Made by a program: the position numbers and the translations under genes. This document shows positions 25,595 to 35,446 of a stretch of DNA of 64,000 nt, piece after piece. Source of the DNA: Pseudomonas oryzihabitans (lineage in GTDB: Bacteria; Pseudomonadota; Gammaproteobacteria; Pseudomonadales; Pseudomonadaceae). The stretch spans positions 880,501-944,500 of the forward strand of contig NZ_CP102428.1 of NCBI RefSeq assembly GCF_024652905.1. The letters run 5' to 3'. The first letter of the stretch is position 1. Each line of letters opens with the position of its first letter. The notes under the pieces are model-generated. The model saw only the letters and a list, made by a program, of their open reading frames with translations. It made no database searches and was not told the origin of the DNA.

Positions 25595-26212
25595 ATGACT
25601 ACCGAATCCGTTTCACCCGGCCAGGCCCGCGGACCGGCCGAGCACGACGTGCGTCACCAAATCATGGTGGCAGCGAAAGAACACTTCAGCCTTTACGGCT
25701 ACGAGAAAACCACAGTGTCCGAACTCGCCAGGAGCATCGGGTTTTCCAAGGCCTACATCTATAAATTCTTCGATTCAAAGCAGGCGATTGGCGAGGCCAT
25801 CTGTGCGGATTGCCTGAGCCGAATTGAGACGGAGGCCAGGGCCGCGGTGGCCTCGACCAGCCAGTCGCACGAAAAGCTAAGAAGGCTGTTTCAGAGCCTT
25901 GCAAAGGCAACCTTGCAGCTGTTTTCAGACGATCGGAAGCTGTACGAAATCGCAATCTCAGCGGCGTCGGGTCGCTGGCCGGCCACGATCAGCTACGAAG
26001 CGCGGATGCAGGAGCTCCTCAAGGAAATTCTGGTGCAGGGGCGCTGGGAGGGAGAGTTCGAGCGCAAGACGCCGATCGACGACGTGACGACGGCGACCTA
26101 TCTCGTGTTACGACCCTATCTGAATCCGCTGATGCTGCAGCACAGCTTCGAGCATTTCGACGTCGCTCCCACTCAAGTGGCCAATCTGGTGCTGCGTAGC
26201 CTTTCGCCTTAA
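25595..26212 (+). CDS. TetR-family repressor of the RND pump
   Basis: A 205-residue protein with a TetR_N helix-turn-helix: ARSIGFSKAYIYKFFDSKQAIGEAI region, about residues 40-65. The ligand domain ends with the C-terminal TetR-like segment (LRPYLNPLMLQHSFEHF). It is placed between the divergent OMF gene and the MFP gene, each preceded by a TGACyAAAAT-type site, which suggests it represses both. The ATG at 25595 is chosen over a TTG at 25550, because the earlier start would overlap the operator. Confidence 0.88.
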   Translation: MTTESVSPGQARGPAEHDVRHQIMVAAKEHFSLYGYEKTTVSELARSIGFSKAYIYKFFDSKQAIGEAICADCLSRIETEARAAVASTSQSHEKLRRLFQSLAKATLQLFSDDRKLYEIAISAASGRWPATISYEARMQELLKEILVQGRWEGEFERKTPIDDVTTATYLVLRPYLNPLMLQHSFEHFDVAPTQVANLVLRSLSP

Positions 26213-26228
26213 ATTGTCTTGTGACTAT

Positions 26229-26243
26229 TGACTAAAATGGTCA
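26229..26243. promoter_or_regulatory. TGACTAAAATGGTCA operator upstream of the MFP-RND genes
   Basis: A 15-bp near-palindrome (arms TGAC/GTCA), 45 bp upstream of the MFP start. It sits in the gap after tetR and matches the half-sites at 25535-25556, so it is probably bound by the same TetR protein. Confidence 0.6.
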
Positions 26244-26288
26244 CTAGTATCACATTGCGCGCTCTGCTGGCATCCTCTCGGAGCTTCC

Positions 26289-27404
26289 ATGTTCGCGCGC
26301 CGTCTGCTTTCCACCGCTGTGGGGGCTACCGTCCTTTCGCTGTCCCTTGGCGGTTGCAACGCCCCTTCCCAGGGCGATCCCCGCACGCAGGCGCCTTTGG
26401 TGCGAGCTGCGGTGGCGGAGCCCGCCGAGAGCGCTGGTCGTACCTTTACCGGTATCGTCGCCGCGCGGATCCAGAGCGATCTGGGCTTCCGCGTGACAGG
26501 CAAGGTCGCCGAACGGCTGGTGGACATCGGTGAAACCGTCAAGCGCCGGCAGCCGCTGCTGAAGCTTGATCCCATCGATCTGCAACTGGCCCTGCAGGCG
26601 CAGCGCGAGATCGTGGCCGCTGCCCAGGCGCGGGCCCGCCAGGCGGCGGACGATGAGGCGCGCTACCGGGATCTACGGGGCACGGGGGCGATCTCGGTCT
26701 CCGGCTACGATCAGATCAAGGCTGCGGCGGATACGGCCAGGGCCCAGCTCAAGGCTGCCGAAGCCCAGGCGGAAGTCGCCCTCAACGCCAGCCGTTATAC
26801 CGTCCTGGTGGCCGATGCGGATGGCACCGTGGTCGATACCCTGGCCGAGCCCGGGCAGGTCGTAGCCGCTGGACAGAGCGTGGTGCGCCTGGCTCGTGCG
26901 GGCGCCCGGGAGGTCGTCGTCCAGCTGCCGGAGACCTTGCGTCCGACGCTTGGCTCCCTGGCCCAAGCCAGCCGTCTGGGCGCTACGGAACAGCCGGGAC
27001 CGGCACGGCTGCGGCAGTTATCCGATAGCACCGACCGCGAGACGCGTACCTTCGAGGCGCGCTATGTGCTCGAAGGGACGCTGGCCAGTGCGCCCCTGGG
27101 CACCACCGTGAGACTGCGTATTCCGGAAGAGTCTGTGCCGCGGGCGAATGCCTTGCAGGTGCCGCTGGGCGCCCTGTACGACGCGGGCAAGGGCGCGGGG
27201 GTCTGGCGTATCCAGGGCTCGCCCGAGCAGGTCGCCTGGGTACCCGTGCAGATTCGTCAGGTATCGGATGACACTGCCTTGGTGGAGGGGCCGCTGCAGC
27301 GGGGTGACCGGATCGTAGCCCTCGGCGTTCATCTGCTCCACGAAGGCCAGACGATCCGCTTGGCCACAGCTGCCAACAGTGCCCTGGAAGGTAAGCAGCC
27401 GTGA
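26289..27404 (+). CDS. RND efflux membrane-fusion lipoprotein (MFP/HlyD type)
   Basis: A 371-residue periplasmic adaptor with a lipoprotein signal (LSLGGC, Cys23). The barrel-sandwich motif GFRVTGKVAERLVDIGETVKRRQPLL (split) is followed by a hairpin helix region at about residues 95-155 and the second half of the lipoyl domain (ADADGTVVDTLAEPGQVV). It links the inner RND pump to the outer channel. Its stop overlaps the RND start (GTGA), indicating coupling. Confidence 0.92.
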   Translation: MFARRLLSTAVGATVLSLSLGGCNAPSQGDPRTQAPLVRAAVAEPAESAGRTFTGIVAARIQSDLGFRVTGKVAERLVDIGETVKRRQPLLKLDPIDLQLALQAQREIVAAAQARARQAADDEARYRDLRGTGAISVSGYDQIKAAADTARAQLKAAEAQAEVALNASRYTVLVADADGTVVDTLAEPGQVVAAGQSVVRLARAGAREVVVQLPETLRPTLGSLAQASRLGATEQPGPARLRQLSDSTDRETRTFEARYVLEGTLASAPLGTTVRLRIPEESVPRANALQVPLGALYDAGKGAGVWRIQGSPEQVAWVPVQIRQVSDDTALVEGPLQRGDRIVALGVHLLHEGQTIRLATAANSALEGKQP

Positions 27405-30400
27405 GCGACAGCCGATTCAATCTGTCGGCGCTGGCCGTCCGCGAGCGCTCCATCACCCTGTTTCTGATTCTGCTGATCTCGGTCGGCGGGGTACTGTCGT
27501 TCTTCAAGCTGGGCCGGGCGGAAGATCCGGCCTTCACGGTCAAGGTCATGACTATCGTCACGGCCTGGCCGGGTGCCACGGCGCAGGAGATGCAGGATCA
27601 GGTCGCCGAGAAGCTGGAAAAGCGCCTGCAGGAATTGCGCTGGTACGAGCGCTCGGAAACCTATACCCGTCCGGGCTTGGCCTTTACCACCCTGACGCTG
27701 CTCGATAGCACACCGCCGGCCGAGGTGCCGGAGGAGTTCTACCAGGCGCGCAAGAAGATCAGTGACGAAGCCAAGACCTTGCCCGCCGGGGTGATCGGGC
27801 CAATGGTCAACGATGAATACGCCGACGTCACCTTCGCGCTCTTCGCACTCAAGGCCCGGGGCGAGCCGCAACGGCTGCTGGCACGCGAGGCGGAAACGCT
27901 GCGCCAGCGTCTGCTGCATGTACCGGGGGTCAAGAAGGTCAATATCCTGGGTGAGCAGACCGAGCGCATCTATGTGGAGTTTTCTCATGATCGCCTGGCG
28001 ACCCTGGGCGTGGCACCGCAGGACATCTTCGCCGCGCTCAATGCCCAGAATGTCCTGACGCCCGCGGGCTCCATCGAAACCCTCGGCCCCGAGGTCTTCG
28101 TCCGTCTGGATGGCGCCTTCGAGCAGCTCGATGCCCTCCGCGACACCCCGGTGATCGTCAAGGGCCGCACCTTCAAACTGGCAGACATCGCGACGGTGAC
28201 GCGTGGCTATGAGGACCCCGCCACCTTCCTTATCCGCAGCGGTGGCGAGCCGGCGCTGCTGCTGGGCATCGTCATGCGCGACGGCTGGAATGGCCTGGAT
28301 CTCGGCAAGTCACTCGAAAGCGAAGTCGGCGCCATAAACGCTGAGATGCCTTTGGGCATGAGCCTGACCAAGGTGACCGATCAGGCGGTCAACATCGCCT
28401 CGTCGGTCGATGAGTTCATGGTCAAGTTCTTTGTCGCCCTGCTGGTGGTGATGGTGGTGTGTTTCGTCAGCATGGGCTGGCGGGTGGGCATCGTCGTGGC
28501 CGCTGCGGTACCCCTGACGCTGGCCGCTGTCTTCCTGATTATGGCCGCCACAGGCAAGAATTTCGATCGCATTACCCTGGGCTCGTTGATCCTGGCCCTG
28601 GGGCTGTTGGTGGACGATGCCATCATCGCCATCGAGATGATGGTGGTGAAGATGGAGGAGGGCTATAGCCGGGTCAAGGCGTCGGCCTATGCCTGGAGCC
28701 ATACCGCCGCCCCCATGCTGGCCGGCACCCTGGTAACGGCCGTGGGCTTCATGCCCAATGGCTTCGCTCAGTCTGCGGCGGGTGAATACACCAGCAACAT
28801 GTTCTGGATCGTCGGCATCGCGCTGGTCACCTCCTGGGTCGTGGCGGTGGTCTTCACGCCCTACCTGGGTGTCAAGCTGCTGCCAGAGACCAAGACCGTC
28901 GAGGGTGGCCACACCGCGCTTTACGACACGCCGCGCTACTACCGCTTCCGCCGCGTTCTCGGCCAGGTGATTGCGCGCAAGTGGCTGGTCGCGCTGCTGG
29001 TGATCGGCCTGTTCGTGGCCGCCATCCTGGGCATGGCTGTCGTCAAGAAGCAGTTCTTTCCCATCTCCGATCGCCCCGAGGTGATGGTGGAGGTGCAGAT
29101 GCCCTATGGCACCTCGATCAGCGAGACAGAACGGGCGACCGCCAAGGTCGAGGCCTGGCTCGCCCAGCAGGACGATGCCCGAATCGTGACCTCGTACATC
29201 GGGCAGGGTGCACCCCGCTTCTTTCTCGCCATGAGTCCGGAGCTGCCGGATCCGTCCTTCGCCAAGATCATCATCCGCACCGACAACCCGGAGGCACGCG
29301 AATCGCTCAAGTTGCGCCTGCGCGAGGCAATTGCCGCTGGGCTTGCGCCCGAAGCACGACTGCGGGTCACTCAGCTGGTGTTTGGGCCCTATTCACCGTT
29401 CCCGGTCGCCTACCGGGTCAGCGGCCCTGATCCGCAGGTGCTGCGTCGGGTGGCAGGGGAGGTGGAGCAGGTGATGCGTGCAAGTCCGCTGATGCGCACC
29501 GTCAACAGCGATTGGGGCACCCGTACGCCGGTGCTGCGCTTCAGGTTGCAGCAGGATCGCCTGCAGGCCATGGGCCTGAGCTCCAGTGCCGTCGCGCAGC
29601 AGCTGCAATTCCTGCTCAGCGGCGTGCCGGTTACGGCGGTGCGCGAAGACATCCGTACCGTCCAGGTGGTGGCGCGCGCGGCGGGCGACGTTCGTCTCGA
29701 TCCTGCGCGGTTGGGCGATCTCACGCTAGTTGGGGCTCAGGGCCAACGCATTCCGCTGTCGCAGATCGGCGATCTGGAGGTGCAGCTGGAAGAGCCGCTC
29801 ATGCGGCGGCGCGATCGGGTGCCGACGATCACCGTGCGCGGTGATATCGCCGAAGAGCTGCAACCGCCGGACGTTTCCACCGCCGTGCTCCAGCAGCTGC
29901 AGCCGATCATCCAGCGGTTGCCGGCGGGCTATCGGATCGTACAAGCGGGCGCCATCGAGGAGTCGGGCAAGGCGATGGCGGCGATGCTGCCGATCTTCCC
30001 GCTGATGATCGCCTTGACGCTGCTCATCATCATCCTGCAGGTGCGTTCCATGGCCGCGATGATCATGGTCTTCCTGACCAGTCCCCTGGGGCTGATCGGG
30101 GTGGTACCGACCCTGATCCTGTTTCAGCAACCCTTCGGCATCAATGCCCTGGTCGGGCTGATCGCGCTGTCGGGCATCCTGATGCGCAACACCCTGATCC
30201 TGATCGGCCAGATCCATCAGAACGAACAGGACGGCCTGCCCCCCTTCCAGGCGGTGGTCGAGGCGACCGTGCGGCGCGCAAGACCGGTGATCCTCACGGC
30301 GCTGGCGGCGGTGCTGGCCTTCATCCCCCTTACCCATTCGGTGTTCTGGGGCACCCTGGCCTATACCCTCATCGGCGGCACCCTCGCGGGTACCGTGCTT

Positions 30401-30469
30401 ACCCTGGTGTTCCTGCCGGCGATGTATGCCATCTGGTTCAGGATCAAGCCATCTCCTGAGCACGGCTGA
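27401..30469 (+). CDS. RND-family efflux pump (inner membrane, AcrB/HAE1-like)
   Basis: A 1022-residue pump with twelve predicted helices and two large periplasmic loops. The N-terminus reads [20 protein letters not shown]. The central transmembrane segment (about residues 335-500) carries the proton-relay region [14 protein letters not shown] with paired Asp residues. The GTG start at 27401 overlaps the MFP stop. The substrate is unknown; the loops do not identify it. The downstream SDR begins after 38 bp, so the RND and SDR genes may be co-transcribed. Confidence 0.94.
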   Translation: MSDSRFNLSALAVRERSITLFLILLISVGGVLSFFKLGRAEDPAFTVKVMTIVTAWPGATAQEMQDQVAEKLEKRLQELRWYERSETYTRPGLAFTTLTLLDSTPPAEVPEEFYQARKKISDEAKTLPAGVIGPMVNDEYADVTFALFALKARGEPQRLLAREAETLRQRLLHVPGVKKVNILGEQTERIYVEFSHDRLATLGVAPQDIFAALNAQNVLTPAGSIETLGPEVFVRLDGAFEQLDALRDTPVIVKGRTFKLADIATVTRGYEDPATFLIRSGGEPALLLGIVMRDGWNGLDLGKSLESEVGAINAEMPLGMSLTKVTDQAVNIASSVDEFMVKFFVALLVVMVVCFVSMGWRVGIVVAAAVPLTLAAVFLIMAATGKNFDRITLGSLILALGLLVDDAIIAIEMMVVKMEEGYSRVKASAYAWSHTAAPMLAGTLVTAVGFMPNGFAQSAAGEYTSNMFWIVGIALVTSWVVAVVFTPYLGVKLLPETKTVEGGHTALYDTPRYYRFRRVLGQVIARKWLVALLVIGLFVAAILGMAVVKKQFFPISDRPEVMVEVQMPYGTSISETERATAKVEAWLAQQDDARIVTSYIGQGAPRFFLAMSPELPDPSFAKIIIRTDNPEARESLKLRLREAIAAGLAPEARLRVTQLVFGPYSPFPVAYRVSGPDPQVLRRVAGEVEQVMRASPLMRTVNSDWGTRTPVLRFRLQQDRLQAMGLSSSAVAQQLQFLLSGVPVTAVREDIRTVQVVARAAGDVRLDPARLGDLTLVGAQGQRIPLSQIGDLEVQLEEPLMRRRDRVPTITVRGDIAEELQPPDVSTAVLQQLQPIIQRLPAGYRIVQAGAIEESGKAMAAMLPIFPLMIALTLLIIILQVRSMAAMIMVFLTSPLGLIGVVPTLILFQQPFGINALVGLIALSGILMRNTLILIGQIHQNEQDGLPPFQAVVEATVRRARPVILTALAAVLAFIPLTHSVFWGTLAYTLIGGTLAGTVLTLVFLPAMYAIWFRIKPSPEHG

Positions 30470-30507
30470 TCACTTCTGTCCCCTTCATTCCACTCAAAGG
30501 CACCGAC

Positions 30508-31314
30508 ATGTCGAACGCAGAAGTTGTCCTCATCACCGGGGTGTCGTCTGGCATCGGACGCGCTACCGCCATCCGATTGGCAGCGCGCGGGTGCCGGGTG
30601 TTCGGAACGGTTCGTAACCAGCAAGCCGCCCAGGCCATCCCGGGCGTGGAGCTCGTCGAAATGGATGTCCGCGACGAAGATTCGGTAGGGCATGCCATTG
30701 CCGCCATCATCGCCCGGGCCGGACGGATCGATGTCCTGATCAACAATGCGGGCGGGACCTTGCTCGGCGCCCTGGAGGAAACATCGATCGGCGAAGCCCG
30801 GAGCCTGTTCGACACCAACGTCTTCGGCCTCCTGCGCACGATCCAGGCGGTGCTGCCACACATGCGTGCGCAAGGCGCCGGTCGCATCGTCAATGTCAGT
30901 TCGGTGCTCGGCTTTCTGCCGGCACCGTACATGGCGCTCTATGCGGCCTCCAAACATGCGGTGGAAGGGCTTTCGGAAACGCTGGACCACGAGGTACGCC
31001 AGTTCGGGATTCGCGTGGCCTTGGTCGAGCCCTCGTTTACCCGGACGAACCTGGATATCAATGCGCCCCAGACCGCCGTCAAGATCCCGGAGTACCAACA
31101 ACAGTTTGAATTGGTCGCCCACGCCATCCAAAAGAATGTGCAGAAGGCACCCGATCCCGATGGTGTAGCCGGCACGATCGTCGATGCCGCGCTGGGCGCT
31201 TGGAAGATGCGGAACACCCCCAAAGGAGAGGCAACGCTCCTGTCCAGGCTGCGTCGCTTCATGCCAGCCGGTCCCGTCGAGAAGGGCTTGCGAAAGACCT
31301 TCGGGCTGGCCTGA
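30508..31314 (+). CDS. Short-chain dehydrogenase/reductase
   Basis: A 268-residue SDR with the cofactor motif TGVSSGIG (residues 10-17), NNAG, catalytic Ser in VNVSSVLG and YAASK. The Thr-Gly pattern and a following Arg (R in [12 protein letters not shown]) suggest NADP(H). The substrate is not clear. It lies 38 bp after the RND gene and 73 bp before the MFS gene, in the same direction. A modification role on an exported compound is an inference from context. Confidence 0.85.
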   Translation: MSNAEVVLITGVSSGIGRATAIRLAARGCRVFGTVRNQQAAQAIPGVELVEMDVRDEDSVGHAIAAIIARAGRIDVLINNAGGTLLGALEETSIGEARSLFDTNVFGLLRTIQAVLPHMRAQGAGRIVNVSSVLGFLPAPYMALYAASKHAVEGLSETLDHEVRQFGIRVALVEPSFTRTNLDINAPQTAVKIPEYQQQFELVAHAIQKNVQKAPDPDGVAGTIVDAALGAWKMRNTPKGEATLLSRLRRFMPAGPVEKGLRKTFGLA

Positions 31315-31387
31315 CCGGATACGCGCCAACCTGCGGGCCACCTCCCTTGCAGGACACGCCCTTGAGTCCAATGAGCGAAGACATCCC

Positions 31388-32848
31388 ATGACCCACCTGG
31401 ACAGCACCCGTACCGACGTGCCACCGGCCCCCGGCGAAAATGCATCGACAGGTGTGGCGGCCGGTACGCCGTCACCCTGGCCGGTGTTCTGGGTGGCCGC
31501 CATCGCGGTATTTCTCGTAGCCATGGATGGCACCATGCTGTTCGCGGCGTTCAGCGCCCTGCGGGACGGTTTCGCGGACGCGACGCCGGCAGATCTTTCC
31601 TGGGTACTCAACGCCTACACGGTGGTCTACGCGGCCATGCTCATTCCGTCCGGTGGCTTGGCGGACCGGCATGGACGCAAGAAGGTATTCCTCGCCGGGG
31701 TCTGGCTGTTCGTGGGAGCGTCCGTTGCGTGCGGCTTGTCAGGGAGCGTGGAGTGGCTGGTGGCGGCAAGGGTGCTGCAAGCCATGGGCGCTGCCTTGCT
31801 CACGCCCGCGTCGCTGTCGCTGGTGCTGGCTGCCTTTCCGGTCACCAAACGCGCGGTGGCGGTAAGCCTATGGGGGGCGGTGGGGGGCCTGGCCGCGGCT
31901 GTCGGTCCCAGCCTGGGCTCCTTCGTCGTTGCCTCGCTCGGTTGGCAGTGGGCGTTCTACCTGAATGTACCCCTGGGCCTCTTCGCGCTCTGGCGCGGAG
32001 CGAGGATGCTGACGGAGACGAAGCAACAGACCGAGGGGCGACCGCTGGACCTGGTGGGCATGGGCTTGCTGGTGGTGGGCATCGGTGCCCTGGCGTTATC
32101 CCTCGTGCAGTCCGACTCTCCGGCCTGGTCACGGCAGGCGCTGCTGGGCGCACTGGGCATCGGGCTGGCGTGCCTGATCGGATTCGTGGTCTGGGCGCGC
32201 TTCACCGCCGCCCCTTTGGTGGATCTGCGGCTGTTTCACAACCGCACCTACAGCTACGTCAATCTTGCGAGCCTAAGCTTCGGCATCGCGTTCTCTATGA
32301 TGTTCTTCGCCTTCTTCTTCTACATGAGCGCGATCTGGAAGTACCCGCTACCCCTCGCTGGTCTGGCCATGATGCCCGGACCGCTGTTGGTGGTACCGAC
32401 AGCGGCGCTATCGGGTCGGGTGGCGAGCCGTTATGGCCACCGCCCGCTGTTGCTGATCGGGTGCCTGGTCTACGCCCTGAGCGGACTGTGGTTCCTCCAG
32501 GTTCCAGGGCTCGAACCCGCCTATCTGACACAGTGGCTGCCGGGCATGGTGCTCAGTGGCGTGGGCGTCGGCCTGGTGCTGCCCTCGCTGGCGGGCGCGG
32601 CGGTCAGTCGCCTGGCCGCCGATCACTACGCCGTGGGCGGTGCCATCAACCAGGCCATCCGCCAGATCGGATCGGTCATGGGCGTGGCCTTGACCGTCCT
32701 GCTCCTCGGCAGCCCCAACCTGCAACGCGCTGACTTCGATTCCGTTTATCTGTGCCATATCGGTTTGGCGCTACTCACCGCAGCTCTCTGTATCCCGGTC
32801 AACTCGCTGCCTGCGGCCGCACCTGTCCGCAATCCAGATAAGCGCTAG
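31388..32848 (+). CDS. MFS exporter, DHA2 (EmrB/QacA-like) type
   Basis: A 486-residue transporter with about 14 hydrophobic segments. Motif A reads GGLADRHGRKKVFLAG, and a motif C-like LAAAVGPSLGSFV is typical of antiporters. The start at 31388 (MTHLDSTRTD) has a GAGCGAAGAC ribosome-binding site; an earlier in-frame start would lie inside the SDR gene. It is downstream of the SDR and upstream of the ketoacyl synthase gene, and likely drives drug or metabolite export. Confidence 0.88.
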   Translation: MTHLDSTRTDVPPAPGENASTGVAAGTPSPWPVFWVAAIAVFLVAMDGTMLFAAFSALRDGFADATPADLSWVLNAYTVVYAAMLIPSGGLADRHGRKKVFLAGVWLFVGASVACGLSGSVEWLVAARVLQAMGAALLTPASLSLVLAAFPVTKRAVAVSLWGAVGGLAAAVGPSLGSFVVASLGWQWAFYLNVPLGLFALWRGARMLTETKQQTEGRPLDLVGMGLLVVGIGALALSLVQSDSPAWSRQALLGALGIGLACLIGFVVWARFTAAPLVDLRLFHNRTYSYVNLASLSFGIAFSMMFFAFFFYMSAIWKYPLPLAGLAMMPGPLLVVPTAALSGRVASRYGHRPLLLIGCLVYALSGLWFLQVPGLEPAYLTQWLPGMVLSGVGVGLVLPSLAGAAVSRLAADHYAVGGAINQAIRQIGSVMGVALTVLLLGSPNLQRADFDSVYLCHIGLALLTAALCIPVNSLPAAAPVRNPDKR

Positions 32849-33012
32849 GTAACCTGGAGGTGGATCGTGCGAAAGGCATTCAGATACCGCCTTGGAGACC
32901 TTCAGCCTTCATCTCCCTAACAGGAGCATCGGGCATACGCGCCTTGATCGGGCGCGAACAAGACACGAGGCCGCCCGCAGGCGCTTCGTCCATCGAGAGA
33001 AGAGGTAATGCA

Positions 33013-34299
33013 ATGCAAGGCAACGACAGAACACGCATCGTGGTCACCGGCGTGGGTACCGTCAGTCCACTGGGATGCGGTACCGAGGCCGTCTGGGCGC
33101 GGCTGCTGGCCGGTCGCTCGGGACTGAGCCTGTTGCCGGCCGAGGTCAGCGACGGGGTGGGCAGTCTCATCGCCGGTCAGGTACCGAGCCGCGCCGAAGA
33201 TCCGGAAGCGGGCTACGACCCCCTGGTGGCCATCGCCGCCAAGGACCTGAAGAAGATGGATCGCTTCATCGAGTTCGCTCTGGTGGCGGCCAAGGAAGCG
33301 CTCGACCAGGCCGGCTGGCAGCCGATCAGCGAGGCGCAACGGGAGCGGACGGCGACCATCATCGCGTCCGGGGTCGGCGGTTTTGGTGCCATCGCCGAGG
33401 CGGTACGGACCACCGATGCGCGTGGCCCACGGCGGCTCTCGCCGTTCACCGCACCCTCGTTCCTGGCCAATATGGCGGCAGGCAACGTTTCCATCCAGTA
33501 CGGCTTCCGCGGTCCGCTGGGCGCGCCGATCACCGCCTGCGCCGCCGGTGTCCAGGCCATCGGCGACGCCGCCCGGCTGATCCGCAGCGGCGAGGCCGAT
33601 ATCGCTCTCTGCGGCGGGGCGGAGGCGGCAATCAATCGTGTGAGCCTGGGCAGCTTCGCCGTCGCCCGCGCCCTGTCCACGGGATTCAACGAGCGTCCGC
33701 AGGAGGCTTCGCGTCCCTTCGACAGTGATCGCGACGGCTTCGTCATGGCCGAGGGCGCGGGGTTGTTGGTGATCGAGACGTTGGAGCATGCCCTGGCACG
33801 GGGCGCCACACCCCTGGCCGAGCTGGTGGGCTACGGCACCAGTGCCGATGCCTACCACCTCACCGCCGGCCCGGAGGATGGCAGCGGTGCCCGCCGCGCC
33901 ATGACGCAGGCGCTGCGCCAGGCCGGTATCGACGCGACCCAGGTCCAGCACATCAACGCCCACGCCACCTCCACCCAGGTGGGCGACAAGGGCGAGCTGG
34001 CGGCCATCCGTGCGGTGTTTGGCGACGCGTCCTCAGTCGCCATCACCTCGACCAAGTCGAGCACCGGGCATCTGTTGGGCGCCGCGGGCGGCATCGAGGC
34101 CATCTTCACCGTGCTCGCCCTGCGCGACCAGGTCGTGCCGCCGACGCTGAATCTGCACCACCCGGATCAGGCCGCCGAAGGCCTGAATCTCGTGGCCTTG
34201 CGGGCGCGCCGGCTGCCGCTCGAATACGCACTGTCCAATGGCTTCGGCTTTGGTGGCGTGAACGCCAGCGTGCTGTTCAGGCGATGGATGGGGAGCTGA
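33013..34299 (+). CDS. Beta-ketoacyl-ACP synthase II (FabF-like)
   Basis: A 428-residue thiolase-fold KAS II. The catalytic triad is Cys176 (ITACAAGVQ), His317 (INAHATSTQVGD) and His353 (TGHLLGAAGG), with the GFGGVNASVLF C-terminal gate motif. It elongates acyl-ACP with malonyl-ACP. The 164 bp before it show no gene. An AGAGGTAAT region precedes the ATG at 33013; a TTG or GTG further upstream would lengthen it with unlike sequence. A stand-alone KAS II beside efflux genes suggests a non-housekeeping copy; the usual fab genes are not nearby. Confidence 0.92.
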   Translation: MQGNDRTRIVVTGVGTVSPLGCGTEAVWARLLAGRSGLSLLPAEVSDGVGSLIAGQVPSRAEDPEAGYDPLVAIAAKDLKKMDRFIEFALVAAKEALDQAGWQPISEAQRERTATIIASGVGGFGAIAEAVRTTDARGPRRLSPFTAPSFLANMAAGNVSIQYGFRGPLGAPITACAAGVQAIGDAARLIRSGEADIALCGGAEAAINRVSLGSFAVARALSTGFNERPQEASRPFDSDRDGFVMAEGAGLLVIETLEHALARGATPLAELVGYGTSADAYHLTAGPEDGSGARRAMTQALRQAGIDATQVQHINAHATSTQVGDKGELAAIRAVFGDASSVAITSTKSSTGHLLGAAGGIEAIFTVLALRDQVVPPTLNLHHPDQAAEGLNLVALRARRLPLEYALSNGFGFGGVNASVLFRRWMGS

Positions 34300-34427
34300 T
34301 AGTTGCTGAACGTGCTTGCACGGGTGGCCCGGCCGGCCACGCGCGCGGCGGTGCACATGATTTTTGGACTCGCGTAGCGGTAGGAACGGCGTTTCCCTGC
34401 GTCGTTTCAGATAAGAAATGAGTCCAC

Positions 34428-34456
34428 CAGGAAGAGAAGGCTCTCTTCCTGTTTTT
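34428..34456 (+). terminator. Rho-independent terminator after the SDR-MFS-KASII operon
   Basis: A perfect 10-bp stem (CAGGAAGAGA with TCTCTTCCTG) around a 4-base loop is followed by five T residues, 129 bp after the KASII stop. It closes the unit before the divergently regulated TtgR-like gene. Confidence 0.88.
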
Positions 34457-34558
34457 CTCCAGCCGCTGTCCAAAACCTGACTGGGCAGCCGGCACCCACG
34501 TAGCTCCCAGGAATGACGAGTGCGCATCGATGTAAGTGCCGAAGAGATGCGCCAGGTA

Positions 34559-34582
34559 AGCATACATGCAAGAATGTTTGTA
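34559..34582. promoter_or_regulatory. AcrR/TtgR-like 24-bp operator
   Basis: A sequence with CATACAT and AATGTTTGTA halves, which agrees at about 17 of 24 positions with the E. coli AcrR operator as I remember it. It lies 56 bp upstream of the TtgR/AcrR-like gene, so it probably autoregulates it. No divergent pump gene is present. Confidence 0.6.
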
Positions 34583-34637
34583 AAAGGCAGGCGAAACGTT
34601 AGACTGCCAAAACAGACGCCTTTGAAACGAGATAGCG

Positions 34638-35252
34638 ATGCGCCGTACAAAAGAAGACGCTGAGCAGACACGCCAGACCATTCTGGATGCAGCCGAGGCG
34701 TTGTTTCTCACCAATGGTGTTTCACGCACCAGCCTCGAAATGATCGCCAGAGAGTGCGGGCTCACGCGAGGAGCGGTGTATTGGCATTTCAGGGACAAGG
34801 CGCAGCTGGTCCACGAGATGCTCAATCGCATCCGCATTCCGCTTGACGAAGTCACCCAGCAGCTGAGTATGGATGGGGAGGGCGATTGCCTGATGAGGCT
34901 GTACGAACTGTGCGTCGAGTGCATGGAGAAATTCGTTCAGCCGGGACGGGAGCGTCGTGTCATGACCATCCTGATGCACCGTTGCGAATTCACTCAGGAA
35001 CTGCAGGAAGTCGAACAGCGGGAAAATGCCCTGACCCGCGAATTCGTGGCGCTCGTCGAGCGTCTCTTCGATGGCCAACGGCAGCGCTTGCAGGCCGCGG
35101 TGACGCCGAGAAGTGCCAGCCTACAGCTGCATAGTCTGTTTTGCGGCACGCTGGCTGGCATCCTTCGTGACCAGGACATCTTCGCGCCGCTCATGGATGT
35201 ACGGCTGATCTTCACCCTCTACTTCAGGTCGCTGGTTAAGGACTGGCCCTGA
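34638..35252 (+). CDS. TetR-family regulator, AcrR/TtgR-like
   Basis: A 204-residue protein. The N-terminus (MRRTKEDAEQTRQTILDAAE, then GLTRGAVYWHFRDKAQLVHEML) is the hallmark of the AcrR/TtgR/MexR-type group of TetR repressors, and the TetR_C_2-like ligand domain follows (ILMHRCEFTQELQEVEQREN). Relatives normally lie divergent from a multidrug RND operon; here the upstream DNA (34300-34637) contains only a terminator and the AcrR-like operator. The 194-bp gap after it shows a GGTCGCT/AGCGACC hairpin (35374-35397) without a T-run. Confidence 0.9.
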   Translation: MRRTKEDAEQTRQTILDAAEALFLTNGVSRTSLEMIARECGLTRGAVYWHFRDKAQLVHEMLNRIRIPLDEVTQQLSMDGEGDCLMRLYELCVECMEKFVQPGRERRVMTILMHRCEFTQELQEVEQRENALTREFVALVERLFDGQRQRLQAAVTPRSASLQLHSLFCGTLAGILRDQDIFAPLMDVRLIFTLYFRSLVKDWP

Positions 35253-35446
35253 CGGTAAATGAGCGTCGCGCCAGCGGAGCAAGGGACCGCCACTGACGCC
35301 TTGCTCCCGCTGGACGCGGTACTGAGCTGTCCCGGGCGTCGGTTTTCAGCCTTCAGGGGCGCTCCTGCAGGGCGGTCGCTCTTTTCCGGCAGCGACCCGC
35401 ATAATTTCGGGACGCTACGCCGTTCAGGCCGGCGCGCTCCCGGTCG

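Noticed and set aside
32872-32925. Short leader peptide (VRKAFRYRLGDLQPSSP) with GGAGG ahead of the KASII gene
   Set aside because: Only 17 codons, no hairpin or attenuator behind it, and no coding bias to judge.
34300-34427. Possible lost pump gene upstream of the TtgR-like regulator
   Set aside because: No frame in this stretch encodes a recognisable pump fragment.
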